Positions 51,962 through 59,684 of a DNA stretch of 64,000 bases are shown piece after piece. The notes under the pieces are model-generated. The model had not been told where the DNA came from. It saw nothing but the letters and a program-made list of their open reading frames with translations, and made no database searches. The position numbers and the translations under genes are program-made. Location: assembly GCA_040902105.1 (NCBI GenBank), contig JBBDXW010000041.1, positions 1 to 64,000 on the forward strand, read 5' to 3'. Numbering within the stretch: position 1 is the stretch's first letter; the number at the start of each line of letters is the position of its first letter. Source of the DNA: IDS-8 sp040902105 (GTDB lineage Bacteria; Pseudomonadota; Gammaproteobacteria; Steroidobacterales; Woeseiaceae).

Positions 51962-52798
51962 ATGCAAGACACAATCCAAGGCCGAATACTAGACGCATTA
52001 TTGCTCGCACTTCGGCCAATTGCTCGCGCACTATTGCGCGCCGGTATCGGTTATCGGGAATTTGACGAAATAGCGAAAACTGCGTTCGTCGACATTGCAA
52101 CCCGTGACTATGGTCTGCGAGGACGTCCTACAAACATATCGCGCGTAGCGGTGATGACTGGCCTCACTCGCAAGGAAGTACGTCGTCTTCGTGACAAGAC
52201 AGAGGCCGGTCAGGGTGCGACGGTGATCCGTGCGACACCGATGGCGACGATTCTGCATAAGTGGTACACCGAGAACGAATTCTTAGACAACTCCGGGGCT
52301 CCAGCGGATCTGAAATTTGACGGTCCGGGCGTGACGTTCTCGGGTTTAGTGAAGAAGTATGGCGGCGACATCCCACCTGGCGCGATGAGGACAGAACTCA
52401 AGCGAATTAACGCAGTCGAGGAGACGGAGTCCGGCAACCTCAAAGTGTTAAAACGAAATGTCTCAGGCTTGGACGTTCATGAAAAACTAATTGCCGGCTT
52501 GGCCCACGTCCTCTATCCTGCTGCCGTTACTATTGCACACAATACTAGTCAAAAGTCTGATACGTGGATACAACGCATCGTCTTCACCGAAAGTGTAAGA
52601 GAGGCCGATCTAACGCGCTTGAAACGAATTAGTTCGGATCGCTTGGTAGAATTTACCGAGTCAATCGATGACCTCTTCGTGGCCTATGAGGCACTCCATG
52701 AAAGCGATATATCCGCTGACTCAGGTCGTTCTGTTGGTATTGGCGTATTTTACTTTGAACAGGACATAGTAAACGTCGAACAGGCGAGCGTGGCCTAA
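51962..52798 (+). CDS. DUF6502 family protein, first copy
   Basis: A 278-residue protein. Its N-terminus (ALLLALRPIARALLRAGIGY, then REFDEIAKTAFVDIATRD) and the segment ISRVAVMTGLTRKEVRRLRD, which looks like a helix-turn-helix, are typical of DUF6502. Farther on it has FSGLVKKYGGDIPPGAMRTE. Function is unknown; a DNA-binding role is suggested only by the helix-turn-helix-like part. The upstream frame continues to 51863, but family starts resemble MQDTIQGRILDALLLALRP, so 51962 is used. A paralogue is 433 bases downstream. Its DNA is visibly AT-richer than ligA. Confidence 0.75.
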   Translation: MQDTIQGRILDALLLALRPIARALLRAGIGYREFDEIAKTAFVDIATRDYGLRGRPTNISRVAVMTGLTRKEVRRLRDKTEAGQGATVIRATPMATILHKWYTENEFLDNSGAPADLKFDGPGVTFSGLVKKYGGDIPPGAMRTELKRINAVEETESGNLKVLKRNVSGLDVHEKLIAGLAHVLYPAAVTIAHNTSQKSDTWIQRIVFTESVREADLTRLKRISSDRLVEFTESIDDLFVAYEALHESDISADSGRSVGIGVFYFEQDIVNVEQASVA

Positions 52799-53231
52799 CG
52801 CTCTCACCCCTTCCGCGCGGGCACCCTAACTTAGTTGGCTGGGTTGGTGGCGCACGTGAGCCGTCTCTCGGCGCGCACCCCTGCGCGTCAACTCGTTAGT
52901 TCTTCTCCGGACAGCCAGAATTCTGCGGATAGCGCTGGAATCATCCCAAGATGCTTTTTGCGGGCGCATCGGTCGGTTAGCCTCATTCCTACGAGGTGAT
53001 ATCAGTTCGAGAAACTGAAGATAAAACACTGATTATAAATATAATATAGCATTTAGCACAGCGCGGCCTCTTCGCATTTCTCCCAGTTTTGAACAGATTT
53101 TCCGGCTTTATGTCCAGCGTTGGGGTGCGTTCGCATCAAATCGGGGAATACCGGGATGGTTCCGAATTAAACCTAATGTTGACTGTTAACAACTTCGGGA
53201 ATAAATTCCCATCAAAGGCAATTATGTATAA
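52799..53231. other. 433-base AT-rich spacer between the two DUF6502 genes
   Basis: The first half (52810-52960) is GC-rich and has scattered short inverted repeats; the second half (53000-53230) is AT-rich and carries a perfect TATAAT at 53040-53045 with a poor -35. I see no gene. The second DUF6502 gene probably has its own promoter here. Confidence 0.45.
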
Positions 53232-54104
53232 ATGTCAAATTCGGTCAAGCCAGGGCTACTTTCAGCCTTCAAAGTGTTGTTACGTCCATTGGTCCGGATC
53301 CTGTTACGGCATGGAGTTTCGTTTCCAGAATTTGCAGACATTGCTAAGGCAGTCTATGTCGAGATAGCGGTAACTGAATTTAAGGTGGATGGAAAGCGCG
53401 GCACAAAATCACGAATTGCGGTTATTAGTGGATTGACGCGAAAGGAAGTTAGCAGAGTTATCGAAGTTGCTGGGGCCGAAAATCAGGGAGCCAAAAGTAA
53501 CTTAAACAGAGTTGCCCGGGTACTTGCAGGGTGGCACACAGATCCAGATTTTATCGGCCCATACGGGATGCCTTTAGAAGTCCGTTACGAAGATAGTGGA
53601 ATTAGCGCGGTAACATTTTCTACTTTGGTTCGCAGATACAGCGGAGACATGTCACCCAGGTCGATGCTCGACGAGTTGATGCGAGTGGGTGCTGTGGTTG
53701 AGACGGAACCAGGTTGGCTCAAAGTGTTGCGAAGGGTTTATGAGCCACAAACTTTGGCTCAGGACAATTTTGAGAGAGTTGGAGAAGTAGTCAAGAATTT
53801 TGTCGATACCGTTGATTTTAACCTGCAAAAAGAAAGGCTCGGTGCTGGACGTTTTGAGCGAATTGTCTATTCACCGGAGGGGATTAGAAACGAGGATATG
53901 CCGAAATTTGATCGGTATATCAAAGAGCGGTGTCAGGCGCTTCTCGAAGAAATTGACAACTGGATAGCGCAGCTAGCCGTACCCGACAAGGGGAATAAAA
54001 ACGTTACACATACAGGTGTTGGGATCTACCACTACATCGAGCCACGGGACGAAAAGAAGACTTTTAAGGAGAAGTTGGCGGCAGAAGGACTGTTAAAGGA
54101 ATAG
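53232..54104 (+). CDS. DUF6502 family protein, second copy
   Basis: A 290-residue paralogue of the gene at 51962. Shared blocks: LLRPLVRILLRHGVSFPEFA, then AKAVYVEIAVTEF, the helix-turn-helix-like SRIAVISGLTRKEVSRVIEV, FSTLVRRYSGDMSPRSMLDE and GVGIYHYIEP (the first copy has GVGIFYF). The C-terminus is lysine-rich. Tandem duplication with clear divergence is the likely origin. It is followed after 118 bases by the repeat-protein gene. Function unknown. Confidence 0.75.
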   Translation: MSNSVKPGLLSAFKVLLRPLVRILLRHGVSFPEFADIAKAVYVEIAVTEFKVDGKRGTKSRIAVISGLTRKEVSRVIEVAGAENQGAKSNLNRVARVLAGWHTDPDFIGPYGMPLEVRYEDSGISAVTFSTLVRRYSGDMSPRSMLDELMRVGAVVETEPGWLKVLRRVYEPQTLAQDNFERVGEVVKNFVDTVDFNLQKERLGAGRFERIVYSPEGIRNEDMPKFDRYIKERCQALLEEIDNWIAQLAVPDKGNKNVTHTGVGIYHYIEPRDEKKTFKEKLAAEGLLKE

Positions 54105-54222
54105 CTCAAGTACTGCCGACGCCTTAGATAGAGAGTAGGGAGAAATTCAGCAACGTAGCACGCATCGAAAAAACCGACTCCAATAATAATTTCTTTCACT
54201 TTAGAGAGTTGAGCGAAGAAAA

Positions 54223-54901
54223 ATGAGCGATGAGCGAGGTCGAAACCTAGTTAAAGTATGCATTCGACTCGGTATGGTGTGTTGTCTTGTTCCGATCAGC
54301 ACACTCGCCGCAGGTAATGCCGATAGCGGTGCCCAGGCGATCACTGCCGGTGGCGCACGGGCGATCACTGCGGGCGGTGCCCAGGCGATCACTGCCGGTG
54401 GCGCACGGGCGATCACTGCGGGCGGTGCNNNNNNNNNNNNNNNNNNNNNNNNNNNNNNNNNNNNNNNNNNNNNNNNNNNNNNNNNNNNNNNNNNNNNNNN
54501 NNNNNNNNNNNNNNNNNNNNNNNNNNNNCGAGCTATTGGTCGTCGCACAGGTAGAGACGGTAGCTGACGACTTTATAAGTGTGCTAGGACAGTCGGTGTT
54601 CGGCGTTTCAGACCTTAGTGCCGTTGACGTTGGCACACCGGTCGCCGTTTACGGCACAATCGACAGAGACACAGGGGGCATCGTTAACGCAACTGTAGTC
54701 CCTGTCTCGGGAGGCGACCTGTCATATCTTCGCGGGATCGTCGATGACGTCAATCGTGCCACGGGCCGTGCAGTGGTTAGCGGGATTACCGTCGATTACA
54801 ACGCCTTGCTGTCGAACGGACGGGCACCGAGCGTAGGTGATGAGGTGGCGGTGACTGGACGGGTGTATCGCGAGTTCGGGCTGATGGTAGCGCAACCCTG
54901 A
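54223..54901 (+). CDS. secreted octapeptide-repeat protein with C-terminal DUF5666-like domain (interrupted by assembly gap)
   Basis: Before the gap: a signal peptide (MVCCLVPISTLAAG) followed by tandem octapeptides alternating AQAITAGG and ARAITAGG. After the gap, in a different frame: LLVVAQVETVADDFISVLGQ and GTPVAVYGTIDRDTGGIVNA, which fit a DUF5666-like OB-type domain, and a second copy starting at SYLRGIVDDVNRATGRAVVS. Because the 100 N stand for unknown length, the frame change is not evidence of a frameshift. The protein is exported and probably binds something outside; function unknown. It follows two DUF6502 genes, an association I recall from other proteobacteria. Start ATG 54223. 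Confidence 0.65.
54331..54428 (+). repeat. 48-bp tandem repeat (two exact copies before the gap)
   Basis: Starting at GCCCAGGCGATCACTGCC the 48-bp unit occurs twice without change, each unit made of two related 24-bp halves that encode eight residues. The assembly breaks off inside the array at 54429, so the real copy number is unknown. Confidence 0.9.
54429..54528. other. assembly gap of 100 N
   Basis: Exactly 100 N, a conventional placeholder rather than a measured length. It begins within the 48-bp tandem repeat, which explains why assembly failed. Confidence 0.98.
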
Positions 54902-54942
54902 TTTATTCGGCGGAACACCGAGGTAAAACGTAAGACGTAGAC

Positions 54943-54970
54943 AAAAAAAAGTCGGCGTCCCTGCCGACTT
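54943..54970 (-). terminator. strong intrinsic terminator (minus strand)
   Basis: On the minus strand AAGTCGGC-AGGGAC-GCCGACTT followed by a run of T (eight in total beyond the last paired TT). It is the end of the CRP-linked small-RNA candidate, and it could also stop readthrough from ppiC. Confidence 0.85.
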
Positions 54971-55040
54971 AGAACTCGTATCAACATTAAGGAGATGCGA
55001 GAGTTGGAGGAGCCACCCCTGAGCGATTAGGTGCGACTCG
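54943..55040 (-). ncRNA. candidate CRP-activated small RNA of about 98 nt
   Basis: Predicted start 55040 (7 bases after the TATAGT -10 box), predicted end in the T-run at 54943. The 5' part can form a short stem (GCACC/GGTGGC). The middle is single-stranded and rich in C and T: CTCCTCC and ATCTCCTTAA, both complementary to Shine-Dalgarno sequences (GGAGGAG and AAGGAGA). The 3' end is a hairpin with a U-run, the usual Hfq-binding end. No reading frame is convincing. The unit lies in the convergent gap between the repeat protein and ppiC. CyaR of E. coli has the same general logic (CRP-activated, pairs with ribosome-binding sites) but no sequence similarity is claimed. Confidence 0.55.
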
Positions 55041-55046
55041 GACGTA

Positions 55047-55089
55047 ACTATAAGGAGGCCGGCTCACTTTTGCTGTGAACGGACTCACA
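55047..55089 (-). promoter_or_regulatory. class-II-type CRP promoter of the small RNA
   Basis: A perfect TGTGA-N6-TCACA palindrome occupies 55074-55089. On the minus strand TATAGT (55052-55047) follows with the site centre 41.5 bases upstream of the predicted start at 55040, the classical class II activator position, and no -35 is needed. On the plus strand no -10 stands at the matching distance. Confidence 0.6.
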
Positions 55090-55110
55090 AAACACATTTC
55101 ACTGTATTAA

Positions 55111-55136
55111 AGGGCGCCACTCTGGCGCCTTTTTTT
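55111..55136 (+). terminator. intrinsic terminator (plus strand)
   Basis: AGGGCGCC-ACTCT-GGCGCCT followed by seven T. It ends transcripts of the repeat-protein gene or of the DUF6502 unit. Confidence 0.85.
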
Positions 55137-55161
55137 CGCTGTATCCCGACATTAAGTAAAA

Positions 55162-55974
55162 CTAGTCTTTTCCTTCCGCGCCGGCCCGCAATGTTGCCAT
55201 ATGTTCCTGGAACTTCTTTTGCTGAACGCTTTGGGTGATCGCTTCACGGACGCTGTCCAAGGGTGGTGCCTCAGTTTCACGCGAATCTTCACGCAGGATT
55301 ACATGCCAGCCAAACTCGGTTTGCACCGGCGCTTTCGTATAGGCGCCGTCGTCAAGTGTCGCGACTGAATCCGAGAAAGCAGAGACCATCTGGTTCGGCG
55401 AAAACCATCCGAGGTCGCCACCGTTGCTGGCCGATGAGTCTGTCGATTTCTCTTTCGCAAGTTCTTCGAATTTGGCGCCTTCATCAAGCCGCTTGATGAC
55501 GTCGGTCGCGACCCCCTGTGTCGGCACCAGGATGTGACGTGCTTTGTACTGGAGTGGCGGCGCCAGCTTCACCTGCTCCGAATACTCGGCAAGGACCTCT
55601 TCCTCGCTTACCTTATTCTCGGCGAAAAACTGCGTCGCAACGGCCTGAGCCAGAACGCCGCGCCTTTGCAATTCTATCTGTGCGACAACCTTCGGATCTT
55701 CCTCCAGATCGTCGACCGAGTCCTGCGTCGACAGAACGTAGATATCTGTGAGTTCGGACATCAAGGCCTCTCGTTCTTCGGCCGTGACCTGCTCAAGAGG
55801 CTTATTGATGCGGTTCTGCACGTATACGTCGAGAACCATGCTGTCGATCGGCGTACCGTTCACCGTCTTGACCGGCTCGGCATTGCTTTGCACGCCGACC
55901 AAAAGGCCGAAGGTGCCTAGTGTTGCCGTCAGCAATCGGGTCCCGGCGCGGGCCGGGCTGTTCGTTGAGATCAT
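55162..55974 (-). CDS. periplasmic PpiC-type peptidyl-prolyl isomerase
   Basis: A 270-residue parvulin. The signal peptide spans about residues 1-32 (LLTATLGTFGLLVGVQSNAE). An N-terminal helical SurA-like part follows (about 33-140), then the parvulin domain: YKARHILVPTQGVATDVIKR, STDSSASNGGDLGWFSP, MVSAFSDSVATL and EFGWHVILRED. It assists folding of exported proteins. It is 47 bases downstream of bolA on the same strand, the usual order yciB-yciI-bolA-ppiC. Confidence 0.88.
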   Translation of the reverse strand: MISTNSPARAGTRLLTATLGTFGLLVGVQSNAEPVKTVNGTPIDSMVLDVYVQNRINKPLEQVTAEEREALMSELTDIYVLSTQDSVDDLEEDPKVVAQIELQRRGVLAQAVATQFFAENKVSEEEVLAEYSEQVKLAPPLQYKARHILVPTQGVATDVIKRLDEGAKFEELAKEKSTDSSASNGGDLGWFSPNQMVSAFSDSVATLDDGAYTKAPVQTEFGWHVILREDSRETEAPPLDSVREAITQSVQQKKFQEHMATLRAGAEGKD

Positions 55975-56021
55975 GGTCGAATGTCCGTGGTAGTTAGAAA
56001 AAAAACGGCAACAGCCGCGAG

Positions 56022-56297
56022 CTATCGCTCTGATGGAGCGTAAGCGTTGATTCGAAGTGCGTGAATATCAGACTCAAGCAGGTCGCGGAGCGCATCATAA
56101 ACCATCCGGTGCCGCTGCACCCGGTTCACCCCGGCGAAAGCCTGCGAGACTACTGTAACGTCAAAATGGCCTTTTCCGTCCCTGGCGCCCTCGTGGCCGA
56201 TATGCAATTGACTCTGATCCTTGATCGTTAGTTCCAGCGGGTGGAAGGACTGAGCAAGCTGCTGCCGGATCTTCTCCTCTCGTGTCGACGTGCTCAC
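56022..56297 (-). CDS. BolA family protein
   Basis: A 91-residue protein with the BolA fold: LELTIKDQSQLHIGHEGARD near residue 22, HFDVTVVSQAFAGVNRVQRH in the middle and VYDALRDLLESDIHALRINA at the end. The invariant His of VQRHRMVYDALR is present. BolA proteins work with monothiol glutaredoxins in Fe-S cluster handling. The start codon GTG overlaps the yciI stop (GTGA), so the two are translationally coupled. Confidence 0.93.
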   Translation of the reverse strand: MSTSTREEKIRQQLAQSFHPLELTIKDQSQLHIGHEGARDGKGHFDVTVVSQAFAGVNRVQRHRMVYDALRDLLESDIHALRINAYAPSER

Positions 56298-56593
56298 GGC
56301 AGCACCCGCTTGAACGGTTTCACGACGACGCGCGCGTAGACGCCACCCTCGATGTATGGATCTTCCGCCGCCCAGGCTTCCGCGTCTTCGAGCGACGGGA
56401 AATCGACAATCACCAGGCTCCCGGTGAAACCGGCGGAGCCCGGGTCTTCGGCATCGATGGCCGGATGAGGCCCCGCGACCAGTAAGCGGCCTTCATCCAC
56501 CAATGCCGACAGCCGCGCGAGATGCGCTGCGCGCGCTTTGCTTCGGCGATCGAGGCTGTTTTCCGTATCCTCGCTCATCACGGCGTACCACAT
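56294..56593 (-). CDS. yciI: YciI family protein
   Basis: A 99-residue protein of the YciI/YCII group: MWYAVMSEDTENSLDRRSKA, HLARLSALVDEGRLLVAGPH and FPSLEDAEAWAAEDPYIEGG are diagnostic. The conserved His and Asp residues of the putative active site (HLARL, GPHPAID) are there. Enzymatic role unknown. Its ATG overlaps the yciB stop by one base (TGATG), its stop overlaps bolA. Confidence 0.92.
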   Translation of the reverse strand: MWYAVMSEDTENSLDRRSKARAAHLARLSALVDEGRLLVAGPHPAIDAEDPGSAGFTGSLVIVDFPSLEDAEAWAAEDPYIEGGVYARVVVKPFKRVLP

Positions 56594-57153
56594 CAGTCCG
56601 TCTCCCCGTCGTCGTGCGCAATCGCGTTTTTCTTTGTTGCTGCCATGAGCCATATACTCTGAATGATGACAAACAGTATCGTCACGCCGAGCATGCCGAA
56701 CAATTTGAACTTCACCCAGAATTCTTCACTGAAGTTATATGCTACATAGAGGTTGATAGCACCGACAACAGTAAAGAATGCAACCCAGAATTGATTGAGT
56801 CGGATCCATTGTGCACGCGACAGTTCGGCTGCGCTGCCAAGCATGCGCTGGACGATGGTTGTATCGCCAATCCATTGGCTGCCCAGGAAGACGACCGCAA
56901 TGGCCCAGTTCAACACCGTTGGCTTCCAGTAAAGAAAGGTGGCATTTCGATAAAAGAGAGTTGCGCTGCCCAGCACCAGCACCAGCAGCGTAGACGCGAG
57001 GTAGAACTTGTTCAGCTTCCGCGTCGTTAGCCATTGCAGCAGCAAAACGACTGGCATTACGACCATCAGTACGCCGGTTGCGAAAAAGATGTCCCTGTAG
57101 AAGTAGGCGGCGATGAAAATGACTATGGGTATATAGTCAATGAATAAGTGCAT
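56593..57153 (-). CDS. yciB: septation-associated inner-membrane protein YciB
   Basis: A 186-residue integral membrane protein (also called IspA or intracellular septation protein A). Five hydrophobic segments are visible, beginning FIDYIPIVIFIAAYFYRDIF and including LNWAIAVVFLGSQWIGDTTI and FFTVVGAINLYVAYNF. The C-terminus is hydrophilic. It contributes to cell envelope synthesis during division. First gene of yciB-yciI-bolA-ppiC; divergent from the YciO-type gene 107 bases away. Confidence 0.94.
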   Translation of the reverse strand: MHLFIDYIPIVIFIAAYFYRDIFFATGVLMVVMPVVLLLQWLTTRKLNKFYLASTLLVLVLGSATLFYRNATFLYWKPTVLNWAIAVVFLGSQWIGDTTIVQRMLGSAAELSRAQWIRLNQFWVAFFTVVGAINLYVAYNFSEEFWVKFKLFGMLGVTILFVIIQSIWLMAATKKNAIAHDDGETD

Positions 57154-57260
57154 TTTTGTCCCTTGGTAAGCGCTGCTGAAGGGGCGCGAATAATAGCCTA
57201 AGTGTGTGCGGTCCCGAAACCGATGGCAATCTTGCCGGCCCGTAGCGATACAATCCGCGC

Positions 57261-57881
57261 ATGGCCTTTATTGTTGAAATACATCCCGTTGATCCTCAAC
57301 CCCGCCTTATTGCGCAGGTTGTAACGACCATCCGCAATGGTGGCCTGGTTGCATACCCCACAGATTCCAGCTACGCGCTCGGCTGCCATATCGGTGATAA
57401 GAAAGCGATGGACCGGATTCATCGGATACGGCGAACGGACAAGAACCATAACTTCACTCTGGTTGGTCGCGATCTCTCGGAGATCAGTTTATACGCCCGG
57501 GTGGATAACTGGGTTTACCGTTTGCTGAAGTCGCTGACACCCGGGCCTTATACGTTCATCCTGCCGGCCACCCGTGAGGTGCCCAAGCGGCTGCAGAATC
57601 CAAAGCGTCGCACCATCGGCTTGCGGGTGCCGGATCATCCGATTGTCGATGCGATACTCGAATCGCTCGGCGAACCGATCATGAGTTCGACCTTGATGCT
57701 TCCCGGCGATGACGTGCCGCTGACCGACCCGCACGAGATCGACCGGCGCATTGGGCACGAGATCGAGCTGATCGTTGACGCGGGGCCGACCGGCATCGAA
57801 CCAACGACCGTCATTGACCTTTCCGGGGGCTCGATAGAGGTTCTTCGCAAAGGCCGCGGTGACGTCAGCTCGCTGGGCTGA
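57261..57881 (+). CDS. yciO: YciO/Sua5-family protein (L-threonylcarbamoyladenylate synthase-like)
   Basis: A 206-residue protein. Family marks: GGLVAYPTDSSYALGCHIGD (usual form YPTDT-YGLGC), RIRRTDKNHNFTLVGRDL, LLKSLTPGPYTFILPATREV, GLRVPDHPI and STLMLPGDDV. TsaC and YciO of this fold bind ATP and threonine; YciO is a weaker paralogue of TsaC whose role is unclear, so a function in t6A modification is not certain. It is divergent from yciB, as often seen, and precedes scpA by 59 bases. Confidence 0.88.
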   Translation: MAFIVEIHPVDPQPRLIAQVVTTIRNGGLVAYPTDSSYALGCHIGDKKAMDRIHRIRRTDKNHNFTLVGRDLSEISLYARVDNWVYRLLKSLTPGPYTFILPATREVPKRLQNPKRRTIGLRVPDHPIVDAILESLGEPIMSSTLMLPGDDVPLTDPHEIDRRIGHEIELIVDAGPTGIEPTTVIDLSGGSIEVLRKGRGDVSSLG

Positions 57882-57940
57882 CGCGTGCAATGCGCCTCGC
57901 CGCGGCGGCAGTTGCGGTGACTCGATCAAAACAGGTTAAA

Positions 57941-58846
57941 ATGCGCCCACCGCCCGGGGCACCCATGAAACCTGAACTAGTAGTGCTGACAAGCAAAGAT
58001 GCGCCGAAGCCCCCCTCCAGCGGCGACGGGCCGTCACAGGGGGAAATGCCATTCGCGGTTGTCGATGGCGAGCCGGTTACGCAGCTCCCTCAGGATCTGT
58101 ACATACCGCCGTACGCATTGCAGGTCTTTCTCGAGGCCTTCGAGGGACCGCTCGATCTGCTGCTGTACCTGATACGCCGGCAGAACCTCGATATCCTCGA
58201 TATTCCGATTGCCGAGATCACGCGACAATACGTCGAATACATCGAGCTGATGAAGGAAATGCAGCTCGAACTCGCGGGCGAGTATCTGCTCATGGCTGCG
58301 ATGCTGGCGGAAATCAAGTCGCGTATGCTGCTCCCCCGTCCGCCAGTAGAAGAGGAAGACGAACAGGATCCGCGTGCCGAACTCGTGCGCCGCCTTCAGG
58401 AATACGAACGCTTCAAGAAGGCCGCGGAAGATATCAGTTCGTTGCCACGAATGGAGCGGGACATCTTTGTTGCCTCCGTCGATGCGCCGGAGCGCACGGT
58501 GGTCTCCAGGTTGCCGGATGTGACCCTGAAGGAGCTGCTGCTGGCATTTCACGATGTCTTGAAGCGCGCGGAAATGTTCTCAAACCTGCACCTGCAACGG
58601 GAACTGCTTTCCGTGCGGCAACGCATGTCTGAAATTCTTTCGAGGGTAAAGGCGAACGTATTTTTGAGCTTCTCGGATTTGTTCGATCCCGAGGAGGGAC
58701 GAATGGGCGTAGCTGTGACCTTTATCGCCATTCTTGAACTGCTGCGCGAATCGACAATAGAGGTCGCGCAGGCCGGAGCTTTCGCGCCCCTGTATGTGCG
58801 GGCGGCATCGTCAGTGCGGCTGGTTTCAGACGACAGTGTCGTTTAG
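57941..58846 (+). CDS. scpA: segregation and condensation protein A
   Basis: A 301-residue kleisin that bridges the SMC heads. Diagnostic: VFLEAFEGPLDLLLYLIRRQ, NLDILDIPIAEITRQYVEYI and then AEIKSRMLLPRP. A variable acidic linker (EEEDEQDP) follows, and the C-terminal winged-helix part ends in FIAILELLRESTIEV. Three in-frame starts occur: 57890, 57941 and 57965. I took 57941 because AACAGG precedes it; 57965 is equally possible. scpB follows at 58898. Confidence 0.93.
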   Translation: MRPPPGAPMKPELVVLTSKDAPKPPSSGDGPSQGEMPFAVVDGEPVTQLPQDLYIPPYALQVFLEAFEGPLDLLLYLIRRQNLDILDIPIAEITRQYVEYIELMKEMQLELAGEYLLMAAMLAEIKSRMLLPRPPVEEEDEQDPRAELVRRLQEYERFKKAAEDISSLPRMERDIFVASVDAPERTVVSRLPDVTLKELLLAFHDVLKRAEMFSNLHLQRELLSVRQRMSEILSRVKANVFLSFSDLFDPEEGRMGVAVTFIAILELLRESTIEVAQAGAFAPLYVRAASSVRLVSDDSVV

Positions 58847-58897
58847 CGGTTCCGCATCCTTACCCACTCCTTACGAGATGATAGTCAAGAGGCGATA

Positions 58898-59674
58898 GTG
58901 GACGAAAACGAGATCAAGTATTTTATTGAAGCAGCGTTGCTGGCTGCCGGCCGGCCGTTGAGCATCGAGCAGTTGTACAATCTTTTCGACCAGGCTTCTG
59001 CGCCGGAAAAGTCGCATATCCGCAAGGCAATAAGCGGCCTCCAGGAAGACTACGAGAATCGCGGTTTGACGATATCGGAGGTCGCATCCGGGTTTCGCAC
59101 GCAAATAAAGGCCTCCATGGCTGACAGGCTGCAGAAGCTCTGGGAAGAGCGTCCGCCGCGCTACTCGAGGGCATTGTTTGAAACGCTCGCGCTGATCGCG
59201 TATCGGCAGCCCATGACGCGTGGCGAGATAGAAGAAATTCGCGGGGTCGCGGTCAGCGCGAACATCATGCGCTCCCTTCTCGAGCGGGAATGGATCCGGG
59301 TAGTTGGTCATCGCGACGTGCCCGGCCGTCCGGCGATGTTCGGCACGACGCGCGAGTTCCTGGACTATTTTGGCTTGAAGAAGCTGGATGACCTGCCGCC
59401 GCTTGCCGACCTGTCCGATTGGGAGAGCCTGCGTGTTCAGCTCAGCCTTCCGGAAGTCAGCGAACAAGAGCCCGAGCCGGAGTCGGCGGAGATAATGGAC
59501 CTCCCCGTCCTGCATGCAGAGCATGACAATGACGGGTTCGAGGAGATCCCTCCAACAAGGTGGCCGGAGCCGGTTGAAATCTCACGCGCGGTATCCGGCG
59601 CACCGGACGACGTGGATGACGAAGACGACAGCGCGGATCGTCACGACAGGGACGCATCGATTTCCGGGCGATAG
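58898..59674 (+). CDS. scpB: segregation and condensation protein B
   Basis: A 258-residue partner of ScpA and SMC. Two winged-helix domains: IKYFIEAALLAAGRPLSIEQ with LQEDYENRGLTISEVASGFR, and LIAYRQPMTRGEIEEIRGVA with LRSLLEREWIRVVGHRDVPG-type residues, then GTTREFLDYFGLKKLDDLPP. The C-terminal about 70 residues are acidic and low-complexity, longer than usual. It begins with GTG at 58898. rluB starts 10 bases after its stop, so coexpressed. Confidence 0.95.
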   Translation: MDENEIKYFIEAALLAAGRPLSIEQLYNLFDQASAPEKSHIRKAISGLQEDYENRGLTISEVASGFRTQIKASMADRLQKLWEERPPRYSRALFETLALIAYRQPMTRGEIEEIRGVAVSANIMRSLLEREWIRVVGHRDVPGRPAMFGTTREFLDYFGLKKLDDLPPLADLSDWESLRVQLSLPEVSEQEPEPESAEIMDLPVLHAEHDNDGFEEIPPTRWPEPVEISRAVSGAPDDVDDEDDSADRHDRDASISGR

Positions 59675-59684
59675 GGAGCGGGGC

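Noticed and set aside
54994..55030. A tiny plus-strand frame (ATGCGAGAG... to TAG) opposite the small RNA
   Set aside because: Its Shine-Dalgarno GGAG directly abuts the ATG, so spacing is wrong, and it is only 11 codons.
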